Below, piece by piece: positions 20,334 to 28,846 of a stretch of 64,000 nucleotides of DNA. The stretch's first letter is position 1. Each line of letters begins with the position of its first letter. The stretch is from contig NZ_CP099567.1 of NCBI RefSeq assembly GCF_022530855.2, positions 558,001-622,000 of the forward strand, in the 5' to 3' direction. The translations under genes were made by a program, and so were the position numbers. The notes under the pieces are model-generated. The model was not told where the DNA came from. It did not search any database and saw nothing but the letters and a program-made list of their open reading frames with translations. Source of the DNA: Candidatus Vondammii sp. HM_W22 (GTDB lineage Bacteria; Pseudomonadota; Gammaproteobacteria; Chromatiales; Chromatiaceae).

Positions 20334-20594
20334 TTACAGCGCTTTGATCTGCGTGTTCAGACGACTTTTAAAACGTGCTGCCTTATTCTTGTGGATAAGA
20401 CCATTGTTTGCCGCGTGGTCGATAACCGGAACCGCCTGCTTATAAGCTTCAGAAGCGTCTTCCTTGGAGCCGGCATCAATCGCGCTTAACGTCTTCTTTA
20501 CGGAGGTCCGCACCGTGCTGCGGCCAGAGGCATTGAGCTGACGATGCTTTTCCGCCTGACGTGCGCGTTTGCGGGCTTGTGCTGTGTTGGCCAA
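20334..20594 (-). CDS. rpsT: 30S ribosomal protein S20
   Basis: 86 residues. The conserved ANTAQARKRARQAEKHRQLN opens the protein, and the C-terminal HKNKAARFKSRLN closes it. The start is a TTG at 20594 with GGAG 8 bases upstream; no ATG lies in frame close by. A TTG (UUG) start is also used in E. coli rpsT, where it is linked to autoregulation by S20, so the same control is inferred. A good promoter lies at 20637-20665. In many relatives rpsT is divergent from murJ; here murJ is 5.5 kb away, with an envelope-stress block in between. Confidence 0.95.
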   Translation of the reverse strand: MANTAQARKRARQAEKHRQLNASGRSTVRTSVKKTLSAIDAGSKEDASEAYKQAVPVIDHAANNGLIHKNKAARFKSRLNTQIKAL

Positions 20595-20636
20595 GGTACA
20601 TCTCCCAAAAAATATTTGAATTTCAACGAGCGCAAT

Positions 20637-20665
20637 ATTCTGCGGGCATCTTTCCTGTTTGTCAA
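20637..20665 (-). promoter_or_regulatory. Sigma-70 promoter for rpsT
   Basis: Minus strand: -35 TTGACA (20660-20665), 17-base spacer, -10 CAGAAT (20637-20642). Confidence 0.6.
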
Positions 20666-20742
20666 CAGATGGCTGGAGAAAATCTCCTGCTGAATATATC
20701 CGGCATAGAGATTGAAGCCATTTTGGCAATAACATATCCCCT

Positions 20743-20769
20743 GGTCAGGACCGTAGTATGGTCCTGACC
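20743..20769. repeat. Perfect 10-bp inverted repeat
   Basis: GGTCAGGACC, loop GTAGTAT, GGTCCTGACC. No T-run follows on either side, so it is not a standard terminator. It lies between the rpsT promoter and the 3' end of the Spy-like gene and could end that minus-strand transcript or be a protein site. Confidence 0.6.
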
Positions 20770-20788
20770 CAGCGTTTGTCGCGGCTGC

Positions 20789-21317
20789 TCAATACCAGCA
20801 TCGAGATCCGCGGTGCATTTTGTGACGGGGTGAAAATGACTGCCCGTAGCGTGCTTTGCCATAAGGTCTCCACAGACTATCGCCTGGCCGTGACAGTGCT
20901 GTGAGGTGTTTTTGTTGTGCATCGGTCAGAATGTTCGTGGTTTTATCCCGGGTCTCAGCACGCAGAATGATCATTCTTGTCACCAGATCCCCCTGTTTTT
21001 CTGCCAGCGCCCGAATGGTATCAAGGCTTTCCCGTTCTGTCCTGGAGTCGCGGAGATCGTCGCGTACATCCTGCATCTTGTTGCCTAGGTCGCGCATCGC
21101 CTTTCTTGATGCTTTGCGGATACTCTTTTAGTCGGTCTTTCTGCTCATCAGTCAGATTGTTTAGTTGAGAGAGTGCCCGCATGGGTGCCGTCATATTCTC
21201 TCGCTGGTAGTTGCCGGATCGGTCAGGGTATCCGCCAAATGCCATCGCGCTTCCCGTCGTGGCAATAAAAAGGGTTGAAAAGGCGATCGCAGTGATCTTT
21301 TTGTTTATCGGTTTCAT
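20789..21317 (-). pseudogene. Spy/CpxP-like periplasmic protein, frameshifted
   Basis: The N-terminal signal peptide (KKITAIAFSTLFIATTGSAMA) is followed by LNNLTDEQKDRLKE, the LTxxQ-type repeat of CpxP/Spy chaperones. Near 21125 the frame changes, and the second frame continues as helical, charged sequence (KASRKAMRDLGNKMQDVRDD, then LTDAQQKHLTAL, a second LTxxQ-type motif). The joined protein would have about 175 residues, normal for the family. These proteins damp envelope stress signalling and hold misfolded periplasmic proteins. A CpxRA-like pair sits 2.5 kb away. The break is a single base and could be a sequencing error. Confidence 0.7.
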
Positions 21318-21449
21318 CGGGTTTCTCCTGTGTTGTATCGATTTCTGCCGTTGTGCCGGAAGGTGATTAAATCCTAACTAAATGCGCTATTAAGATGGGT
21401 AGAGAGAAGTAACGCTTTGCAAAGAAGTGCCAACAAATACACCGATTGA

Positions 21450-23678
21450 TTAATCGAAGAGGTCACGTCGTAATTTTCCACTGGCAGACCAGTGAATGAT
21501 CAGTTGATCGATGTCGCTGGCAGAATAGTCTGTATGCAAAGAGAGTATCTCCTTCAGTGCCTGATCTATGCTCTTGCCCAGGGTTGAGCCGCGTCCGCAA
21601 ATATAGAGAGCGGCATCGTCTTCAATTAACCAGCGGGTTAGCTCAGCGCCCTGCTCGTGCAGTTTGTGGTTGACGTAGCAGGGTGATACCTGATCACGCG
21701 AGAAAGCGCAGTCCAGTTTTGTGATGACCCCCATAGCGTGAAGTGACTCGATCTGATCTCCATAGAGGTAGTCGATCTCCCGCCAGCGATTGCCATAGAA
21801 CAGCCACAGTGGACCTGCGTTTACGGCATGCTCACGCTCTTCAATGAAGCCAATAAAGGGCGCAATGCCGCAACCTGTGCCAAGCAGTATTAGCGGTCGG
21901 CTGTCATCTTTCGGAGCGTGGAAGCCGGGATGCTGTCGGACTCTGGCGGTGAACTCATCGCCCTCTCTTAACTGCCGGCAAAGCATGTCACTGGTAGATC
22001 CTGTTTGCTGTGTTCCCTGGTCATCACGCCACTGATGGAGGCTGATGGTGAGTCTGATGTGCCCGGGGGTGATGTATGACGAGGAACCTATGGAGTAGCA
22101 GCGCTCTTTTTCATATGCTTTGGGAGCGATTAGCAGCAAGTCTCCTGCCGTGGACTCAATCTGCGATTCAGTCTTAAGCAACAGGCTGTAGCTGGGGTGG
22201 CTTCTTCCGTACATGCCCGCGGTATCGAGACGCTGCCTCTGTTTCAGTATGACCCTGATCTCCTGCTCCTGTGGCAGGGTCACGGTATTGTCCACTTCGA
22301 GCTTGAGTGTTTCGGCAATGCTTGTCAGCCACTCATGCCAAATCCCTTCCGGTTTTCCATCAATTCGCTGCATGGGGAGAGACTCTGCTGCCCCGGATGC
22401 GAGCAGCTCTTTGCGTAGAGTTTCTGCCCCTCCGCAGAAATGCTGGTAACGGCGATCACCCAACGCTAGCAGTGAGAAACGGCTGCCGGTCAGTGAACAG
22501 CCATTCAGGCTTTTCAGAAAAACCTGGGTGCTATCCGGGATGTTGCCTTCACCCGTGGTGGAGACCAGGAGTAAATTATCGCGGTAGCGGCTCATCTCCT
22601 GGGGTAAAAGGGTTCCGATCGAAGCCAGTGCGATACGGGTGCCGCTGGCTTGTAGTGCGTTGACAGTGGCCTGAGCCAGACGGGCGGCAGTGCCGGTTTG
22701 CGAGGCGTAGGCAACCAGAATATCCGCATCACTGTTACTCATGCGCCGGGCGGATTGCCGGCTGCGGCGAAACCAGGCAATGCAGCCGGTGATGACCAGC
22801 AGGCTGAGCGCGATGGCGCCAAGCAGGTTGAGCAGTCCGCTCCAGGAACCTGCCAATGTGCCTCCATGCAGTGACTTGATGAGATTGTCCTGCGGGTTGA
22901 TCGCCGTCATCGCCGTATCGGTTATTATGTACAGCTGCTCACCCTGTGGCTCTTTAGCGGCCAGTAGCACACTGCCACCACGGAACTTTCTTGCCATTGT
23001 CAGGTAGCCGGGGTTTTCTTTGCCAGAGGCTATTTGCAGTGCCTGATTGATTGACAGACTGATGCCCCGTTCACTCATTCCGGGTAGTTTCGGCATACCA
23101 ACATGGAGAGTCATCAGTACGCCGGTGAACGGTAACATGACCAGTAGTGGGAGGAGTACCCAGCCGATGCCCCGATGCCAACCCGTCAAATTGTTTTTCC
23201 ATCGTGGCCAGGCCAGCAGTGGTGCAACGACAACAGTGAATAGCATCAGATAAGTCGCCACTTCAACGACGATCCTCAGATCCAGCAGCAGACCTTTGTG
23301 CAGTCGCTTTGCAAAGCCGAAGATGTCACCTGTCGGCTCCTCTCTAAGTGAGGTGATTCTCTCCCCCGTTGTCAGGTCATAGTGACCTTCCGGTTCGCTG
23401 GATTGTGAACGAACCACCAGTTGCTGGCGTTCATTATCGATTTTGATCGCCGTGATCTCTCCACCCAGTGGGTCGATGGAATCGATCAGTGAAGCTACGC
23501 GGGAGAGCTCAACAGCATCCGGTTTGCTTTCGTTTGGTGATGATCGCTCCTGTTCCAGGATGGGTTTAAAAGCGAGTATGGCGCCAGAGAGCGCAATCAG
23601 CAGGAAAAGTGGCGTCAGTGCCAGGCCGATCCAGCGGTGCAGCATGATAAGCGTAGGTTTGATTTGGGCCAGGGTCAT
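21450..23678 (-). CDS. PepSY-TM / flavodoxin / ferredoxin-reductase fusion flavoprotein
   Basis: 742 residues in three parts. Residues 1-310 are a PepSY-associated TM domain with four expected helices (HRWIGLALTPLFLLIALSG at 14; a last helix at about 280-300). Residues 320-465 are a flavodoxin-like FMN domain (ILVAYASQTGTAARLAQ, STTGEGNIPDST, LLALGDRRYQHFCGG). Residues 470-742 are a sulfite-reductase-type FAD/NADPH module (YSIGSSS, ILLGTGCGIAPFIGF, LWLFYGNRW, YICGRG). It should move electrons from cytoplasmic NADPH via FAD and FMN to heme in the membrane part. The final acceptor is unknown; ferric reductase activity or periplasmic electron supply are possibilities. It is divergent from the response regulator gene. 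It appears intact. Confidence 0.88.
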   Translation of the reverse strand: MTLAQIKPTLIMLHRWIGLALTPLFLLIALSGAILAFKPILEQERSSPNESKPDAVELSRVASLIDSIDPLGGEITAIKIDNERQQLVVRSQSSEPEGHYDLTTGERITSLREEPTGDIFGFAKRLHKGLLLDLRIVVEVATYLMLFTVVVAPLLAWPRWKNNLTGWHRGIGWVLLPLLVMLPFTGVLMTLHVGMPKLPGMSERGISLSINQALQIASGKENPGYLTMARKFRGGSVLLAAKEPQGEQLYIITDTAMTAINPQDNLIKSLHGGTLAGSWSGLLNLLGAIALSLLVITGCIAWFRRSRQSARRMSNSDADILVAYASQTGTAARLAQATVNALQASGTRIALASIGTLLPQEMSRYRDNLLLVSTTGEGNIPDSTQVFLKSLNGCSLTGSRFSLLALGDRRYQHFCGGAETLRKELLASGAAESLPMQRIDGKPEGIWHEWLTSIAETLKLEVDNTVTLPQEQEIRVILKQRQRLDTAGMYGRSHPSYSLLLKTESQIESTAGDLLLIAPKAYEKERCYSIGSSSYITPGHIRLTISLHQWRDDQGTQQTGSTSDMLCRQLREGDEFTARVRQHPGFHAPKDDSRPLILLGTGCGIAPFIGFIEEREHAVNAGPLWLFYGNRWREIDYLYGDQIESLHAMGVITKLDCAFSRDQVSPCYVNHKLHEQGAELTRWLIEDDAALYICGRGSTLGKSIDQALKEILSLHTDYSASDIDQLIIHWSASGKLRRDLFD

Positions 23679-23840
23679 TGGTGGGACTCCCTATGAACTT
23701 TATCTGTACATAGGATAGGGTTTTCCAATATGTATGAGTGGCAACTTATGCAAGCGAGTGCAAAGAAGTGTAAAGCCAGGCTTTAGGTGCTTTTACCTTG
23801 AGGTGGCTGATGCCAGAATGGTGTCAGAGAGATTAATTCA

Positions 23841-24525
23841 ATGAAAAAAATACTGTTAATCGACGATGATGAAGCGCTCTGTGAATTGTTGACGGAATAT
23901 CTGGTCAATGAAGCATTCACTGTTGAGCACGTACATACGGGTCCTGAGGGTGTTGCCCAAGCGCTTCGTGGCGATTGGGATGCCATCATTCTTGATGTCA
24001 TGTTGCCGGGGATGAATGGCGTTCGATGTGCTGAAACAGATTCAGCCATTTGTAAAAGCACCCGTGCTGATGTTGACGGCCAGGGGGGAAGATACCGATA
24101 CGGTGCTCGGTCTTGAGCTGGGTGCGGATGACTATGTTGCCAAGCCCTGTAGCCCCCGGGTGCTGGTGGCCAGACTGCGTAATCTGTTGCGGCGAAAAAT
24201 GAATATTCAGACCGTGCAGACCCTGAAGAGTGTCGGCGACCTAGCGTTCGACACGGCCAGTCGACGGGTGACCGTCAGGGGTGAGGCGGTGGTTTTGACC
24301 GGTGCCGAATTCAACCTGCTGATTCTGCTGCTCGAACATGCCGGAGAGCTGGTGTCGAAAGAGATCTTGGCTAAAGAGGGGCTGGGTCGAGCGCTACAGG
24401 CCTATGACCGACGTATTGAGACACATATGATACAGATACGTAAGAAACTGGGTCCCTTGCCGGATGGAACGTCCCGCATCAAAACCGTGCGAGGCTCGGG
24501 TTACCAGTATCTGGTGAGTGGATGA
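23841..24525 (+). pseudogene. CpxR/OmpR-family response regulator, one frameshift
   Basis: Receiver domain with the acidic pair (LIDDDEALCELL), phospho-Asp in IILDVMLPGMNG, the conserved Thr in LMLTARGED and Lys in DDYVAKP. The winged-helix output domain follows (LTGAEFNLLILL, then GRALQAYDRRIETHMIQIRKK, then KTVRGSGYQYL). A single extra base near 24020 splits the receiver between two frames (expected MNGFDVLKQ is read MNGVRC). The joined product of about 227 residues fits the family. It overlaps its kinase gene by 4 bases (ATGA). If the extra base is real, the system has lost its regulator while the kinase stays intact. Confidence 0.88.
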
Positions 24526-25826
24526 GTCTCTCTCTCCGCATTTTTCTCTCTTTCTGGCTCGCGATGATTTTGCTTGCCGGCTCTTTCTACCTGTTGCAAC
24601 GTTTTTACGGGGGGGAGCTTGTCGAGCGCACTGAGGCAGTGATGCTTGCAAAGGCAGAAGTTGCCGCGGTGCTCTGGCATGAGGGAGGCACGCGTGCCCT
24701 CAAGCGTTGGCTGAGAAGCGATCGCGCCAACCGCCGTCTGGTTCTGGTCAATCAGGACGGTGAGTTGCAAGTTCGCAAGCCCATACCCCGGCACCTCCGA
24801 AGATGGTTGCCCCGGCCTGTTTCTGCTGGTGTGGAACGGATAAGCGAAGGACACTTGATGCTGGCCGTGGCACTGCCTGAGGTGACCCCCAGTCTGTTTC
24901 TGGTAACTGAACTCGATCCGGGAAAACTGCATGAACTGCCGATCTGGACACGATTGCTGATCGCGGCGATTATTTCCGGAATGGTCAGCCTGTTGCTTGC
25001 CAGAGTACTGACCCGGCAGATTCGGCCTTTACGGGAAGCGGCCCAGCATATGGCCCAAGGAGATCTGAGTGGCCGGGTTACCCTCTCCGGCAGAGATGAG
25101 ATCAGCGCTCTGGGTCGTGACTTCAATTTGATGGCAGAGCGGCTGAATGATCTGTTGCAGAGTCAGCGGCAGTTGGTGAGTGACGTCTCCCATGAGCTTC
25201 GCTCTCCTCTTGCCCGCCTACGCGTGGCACTGGAGTTGGCAGAATGGTCAGACGATCGCAAAAAAGCATTGAGCCGCATCGAAAAAGAGGCTGACGAGCT
25301 GGAGCGGCTGATTGCTGAGCTGCTGTCGCTGGCCCGTCTGGAGTCGGGGCAGGCCGGATTGGAGCGCCATATCCTGCGACTGGATGACTTGGTCGCTAGG
25401 GTGGTGACGGATGCCGACTTTGAGGCCCAGGCCAGAGGGCGGCAGGTGGTGCTGGCGCAGAGTGAAGCGATTGAGGTCAAGGGTGATCCTGTGCTGTTGA
25501 GATCAGCTGTGGAGAATGTGGTACGAAATGCGATCCGCCATACCCCGAAAGGGAGCACGGTAAGTGTGGTGCTGACGACCCGTGGCGATCAATATGAAAT
25601 TGAAGTGAGGGATTCAGGTTCAGGGGTGCCGGAAGATCAGCTGCAAACCATATTTGATCCATTTACCCGCACGACACAAGCCAGGGAGCGCGGGAGCGGT
25701 GGGGCCGGGCTGGGGTTGGCCATCGCCCGTCGGGCCATGCAGGCCCACGGTGGAGGGGGGCGGGCCAGAAATCACCCGGAAGGTGGGCTGGTCGTCACTC
25801 TCTATCTACCTCTGACTTTGGTGTAG
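24522..25826 (+). CDS. CpxA-like sensor histidine kinase
   Basis: 434 residues. TM1 at about 6-26, a periplasmic sensor of about 125 residues, TM2 at about 147-167, HAMP to about 220, the HisKA box SDVSHELRSPLARLR near 225 with the phosphorylated His, and HATPase motifs NAIRHTPKGSTVSV (N box), EVRDSGSGVPED (G1) and GAGLGLAIARR (G2). The layout matches CpxA. With the neighbouring Spy/CpxP-like gene it suggests an envelope-stress circuit; that link is inference from position and family. Confidence 0.93.
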   Translation: MSLSLRIFLSFWLAMILLAGSFYLLQRFYGGELVERTEAVMLAKAEVAAVLWHEGGTRALKRWLRSDRANRRLVLVNQDGELQVRKPIPRHLRRWLPRPVSAGVERISEGHLMLAVALPEVTPSLFLVTELDPGKLHELPIWTRLLIAAIISGMVSLLLARVLTRQIRPLREAAQHMAQGDLSGRVTLSGRDEISALGRDFNLMAERLNDLLQSQRQLVSDVSHELRSPLARLRVALELAEWSDDRKKALSRIEKEADELERLIAELLSLARLESGQAGLERHILRLDDLVARVVTDADFEAQARGRQVVLAQSEAIEVKGDPVLLRSAVENVVRNAIRHTPKGSTVSVVLTTRGDQYEIEVRDSGSGVPEDQLQTIFDPFTRTTQARERGSGGAGLGLAIARRAMQAHGGGGRARNHPEGGLVVTLYLPLTLV

Positions 25827-26135
25827 GAAATCACAGACCCTTTCCTGACTGATTCTGCTATGTTCCTCATTGAGAAATTGAGTTTATAGGTTCTCTCATC
25901 CAGGGATAAAAGCTTATAATCCCGGTCTTATATAACTTCTCACGGCCCTCTGTGGGGTGGGATATATGGAGATGCCACCTCCAGGAGGCTCCATAGGTGC
26001 TCGCCTGCATGCTTGACGGCGGGATTTATGCCGTCGACACTTTCGCCTGTGGTATAGCCATATACTCTCGAAGCCATCTAAAAAAGATGTTCTCGGGAAG
26101 TTGTCATTAATTTTGAGGGTAGAAAACTGACTTCC
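25827..26135 (+). promoter_or_regulatory. Promoter and structured 5' leader of murJ
   Basis: No gene. A perfect TATAAT lies at 25915-25920 (weak -35), giving a leader of about 210 bases. The leader can fold into at least three stems: TATGGAG/CTCCATA (25965-25971 with 25989-25995), GACGGC/GCCGTC (26015-26020 with 26030-26035) and CATCT/AGATG (26075-26079 with 26085-26089). I cannot match it to a known riboswitch class. Confidence 0.45.
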
Positions 26136-27659
26136 ATGTTCAAATCCCTAGCCAAGGTTGGCTCCAATACCATGATATCCAGGGTTCTGGGTTTTGTCCG
26201 GGATTTGGTGCTGGCCCATACCTTCGGAGCCAGTGCCGGTACCGATGCCTTTTTTGTGGCCTTCAAAATCCCCAACTTTCTACGCCGTCTGTTTGCTGAA
26301 GGGGCTTTTTCTGTTGCCTTTGTGCCAGTGCTGACTGAATATAAAGAGCGGCACAGCTTTGCCGAGTTGAAACATTTTGTAGATCATGTGGCTGGAACTT
26401 TGGGTGTGGTTCTATTGGCGGTGACCCTGATTGGCGTAGTGGGTTCGCCTCTGCTGGTCATGCTGTTTGCTCCAGGCTTTATCGGTGCAGAAGGGAAGCT
26501 TGAACTGGCGGCTGAGATGTTGCGGCTTACCTTTCCTTATCTGCTCTTTATCTCTCTGACGGCTTTTGCCGGAGGTATTCTCAATACGTTTAACCGGTTT
26601 GGTGTGCCTGCCTTTACCCCGGTTCTACTGAATGTTTCGCTAATCGGCTGTGCCCTCTGGCTCGCCCCGCTGATGGATCGCCCTATTGTTGCCATGGCCT
26701 GGGGTGTGTTTATTGCCGGGATCGTGCAGTTTCTTTTTCAATTGCCGTTTCTGCATCAGCTGAAATTGCTGCCCAGTTTCTCTTTTGCGCCAAAAGATGA
26801 GGGCGTGCGACGGATTGGCAGGCTGATGATTCCAGCCCTGTTTGGCGTTTCAGTGACTCAGTTGAATCTACTTCTGGATACTCTGATAGCCTCGTTTTTG
26901 GTGACTGGAAGTATCTCCTGGCTTTATTATTCGGACCGTTTGATGGAGTTTCCTCTGGGCGTGTTGGGGGTTGCGCTTGCCACGGTAATTCTACCCAGTC
27001 TGTCGAAAAAGCATGCGACTGAATCTCAAGAGGGGTTCTCACACACCATCGATTGGGCACTACGCTGGGCTCTGTTGCTGGGATTGCCCGCATCTGTCGG
27101 GCTTTTTCTACTGGCTGGACCAATGATCGCCACCTTGTTCCAGTCGGCGGTGTTTGATGCTGGTGATGTTGCCATGTCCCAGCGTAGCCTGATGGCCTAC
27201 GCTCTGGGCTTGGTTCCCTTCATCCTGATCAAGGTACTGGCCCCCGGCTATTATGCGCGGCAGGATACCAAAACGCCGGTGAAGATTGCCATTGTTGCCA
27301 TGATCTCCAATATGGTGCTGAATATCGCCTTGGTGTTCTCCCTGGCCCATGCGGGCCTTGCTCTGGCTACCACGCTCTCCGCCGCGCTCAACGCTTTTCT
27401 GCTCTATCGGGGATTGCGTGGAAGTGAGGTCTATACCCCGGAAAAAGGCTGGCGTTCACTGATTATCTGTGCTGTTTTTGCCTGTTTGATTATGGGTGGG
27501 ATACTGTTCCTGGGTGCCGGAAACCTTCATAGCTGGGTGGAGATGGAGGGCTGGGCGCGGATCTGGCGGTTGCTGCTGATTATCCTGGCAGGAGGTGCCG
27601 GCTATTTTGTCACCCTGTTTATTGCCGGGATCAGGCTCCGCCATTTTCGAGGTGCCTAA
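26136..27659 (+). CDS. murJ: Lipid II flippase MurJ
   Basis: Translocates the peptidoglycan precursor lipid II across the inner membrane. It has 507 residues and about 14 hydrophobic segments, as expected for the MOP-superfamily protein. It opens with SLAKVGSNTMISRVLGFVRD and FFVAFKIPNFLRRLFAEGAF, both highly conserved and containing pore arginines. YYSDRLMEFPLGVLGVA near 265 and KVLAPGYYARQDTKTPVK near 370 are further family blocks. The start ATG 26136 follows GAGGG by about 14 bases. ribF follows 192 bases later, the common murJ-ribF-ileS-lspA order. Confidence 0.96.
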   Translation: MFKSLAKVGSNTMISRVLGFVRDLVLAHTFGASAGTDAFFVAFKIPNFLRRLFAEGAFSVAFVPVLTEYKERHSFAELKHFVDHVAGTLGVVLLAVTLIGVVGSPLLVMLFAPGFIGAEGKLELAAEMLRLTFPYLLFISLTAFAGGILNTFNRFGVPAFTPVLLNVSLIGCALWLAPLMDRPIVAMAWGVFIAGIVQFLFQLPFLHQLKLLPSFSFAPKDEGVRRIGRLMIPALFGVSVTQLNLLLDTLIASFLVTGSISWLYYSDRLMEFPLGVLGVALATVILPSLSKKHATESQEGFSHTIDWALRWALLLGLPASVGLFLLAGPMIATLFQSAVFDAGDVAMSQRSLMAYALGLVPFILIKVLAPGYYARQDTKTPVKIAIVAMISNMVLNIALVFSLAHAGLALATTLSAALNAFLLYRGLRGSEVYTPEKGWRSLIICAVFACLIMGGILFLGAGNLHSWVEMEGWARIWRLLLIILAGGAGYFVTLFIAGIRLRHFRGA

Positions 27660-27671
27660 GTTAGTGTCCAG

Positions 27672-27700
27672 CCAGAAATTCTCTGCGATCTTTGCTCCCC
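27672..27700. repeat. Partial copy of an intergenic repeat
   Basis: AAATTCTCTGCGATCTTTG at 27677-27695 is identical to a stretch in the larger inverted repeat at 31931-31950. It lies just after murJ. Confidence 0.6.
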
Positions 27701-27851
27701 TTATTTTATAGTTTCTGGGTAGATGCCGGTTAGTTGCTCGCAGGCCATCAAAGAAGGAAGTAGAGAAATTCTTTCTGTTTTCACTGAAAAACAGGGATTT
27801 GAGCAAAAACTCTGCATATAATGCACCGTTTTAGATCTGAATCCGATATCA

Positions 27852-28781
27852 ATGCAGATTATCCGCGGTCTACACAATTTGCGTGCCGAGCACCGGGGCT
27901 GTGTTGCCACCATCGGTAATTTCGATGGGGTGCATCTCGGTCATCAGGCTGTGTTCTATCATCTGCGTCAGAAAGCGGTTGAGTTTGGGGTGTCGGCAAC
28001 GGTTATCACCTTCGAGCCTCAGCCACTGGAGTTTTTTGCTCCGGAGCGGGCGCCGGCAAGGCTGACGCGAATGCGGGAGAAGCTGCCGTCGCTTGAAGAC
28101 GCCGGTATCGACAGGGTGGTTCTGCTGGAATTCGGCAGGAAACTGGCTGCCATGCCAGCCCGGACGTTTGTCCAGGAACTGCTGGTGGATGGTCTGGATG
28201 TGCGCTACCTGTTTGTGGGTGACGATTTCCGATTCGGCCATGGCCGGGAAGGGGATATTGAATTACTCCGGCAGATTGGCCGGGAGCATCAGTTTGATGT
28301 TGAGAATATGAATACCTTTGCTGTCGGTGAGGTGAGGGTGAGCAGTACGCGCATTCGTGAAGCTTTGGCACAGGGCGATTTGAGGCAGGCGGAACATAAT
28401 CTTGGGCGTCCCTATCGTATCTGCGGGCGGGTGGTCCATGGTGATGAACGGGGGCGCACTATCGGTTTTCCTACCGCGAATGTGGACCTGCATCGAAAGG
28501 TAAGTCCGTTGCGAGGCGTGTTTGCCGTTGAGGTGTATGGGCTGGGAGATAACCCTCTGCCAGGAGTGGCCAATATTGGTGTCAGGCCAACGGTGAAGGG
28601 GGATGACCGCTATCTGCTGGAGGTGCATCTGTTTGACTTCTCGCAGATGATTTATGGAGAACATGTGCAGGTGGAGTTCCGGAAGAGGTTGCGTGATGAG
28701 AAACGCTTCGACAATTTTGACGATCTGCGTCAGCAGATCGAATTGGATGCCAGAGAAGCAAGAGATTTTTTTGATATATAG
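27852..28781 (+). CDS. ribF: Bifunctional riboflavin kinase / FAD synthetase
   Basis: 309 residues. The N-terminal adenylyltransferase domain has TIGNFDGVHLGHQAV at about 19-33 and FVGDDFRFGHGREGD near 120. The C-terminal kinase domain has HGDERGRTIGFPTANVDL near 197-215 and PGVANIGVRPTV near 240. It converts riboflavin to FMN and then FAD. It is complete. It lies 65 bases upstream of ileS. Confidence 0.96.
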   Translation: MQIIRGLHNLRAEHRGCVATIGNFDGVHLGHQAVFYHLRQKAVEFGVSATVITFEPQPLEFFAPERAPARLTRMREKLPSLEDAGIDRVVLLEFGRKLAAMPARTFVQELLVDGLDVRYLFVGDDFRFGHGREGDIELLRQIGREHQFDVENMNTFAVGEVRVSSTRIREALAQGDLRQAEHNLGRPYRICGRVVHGDERGRTIGFPTANVDLHRKVSPLRGVFAVEVYGLGDNPLPGVANIGVRPTVKGDDRYLLEVHLFDFSQMIYGEHVQVEFRKRLRDEKRFDNFDDLRQQIELDAREARDFFDI

Positions 28782-28846
28782 GGGGCGTTAGTGCTCCTTT
28801 GTATAATTTACTATATAAAACTTTTTGATGTAGAAGGCGACAGGCC

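Noticed and set aside
25960-26000. Known riboswitch or tRNA-like structure in the murJ leader
   Set aside because: The stems do not match the core motifs of TPP, FMN, cobalamin, c-di-GMP or molybdenum cofactor classes as I know them.
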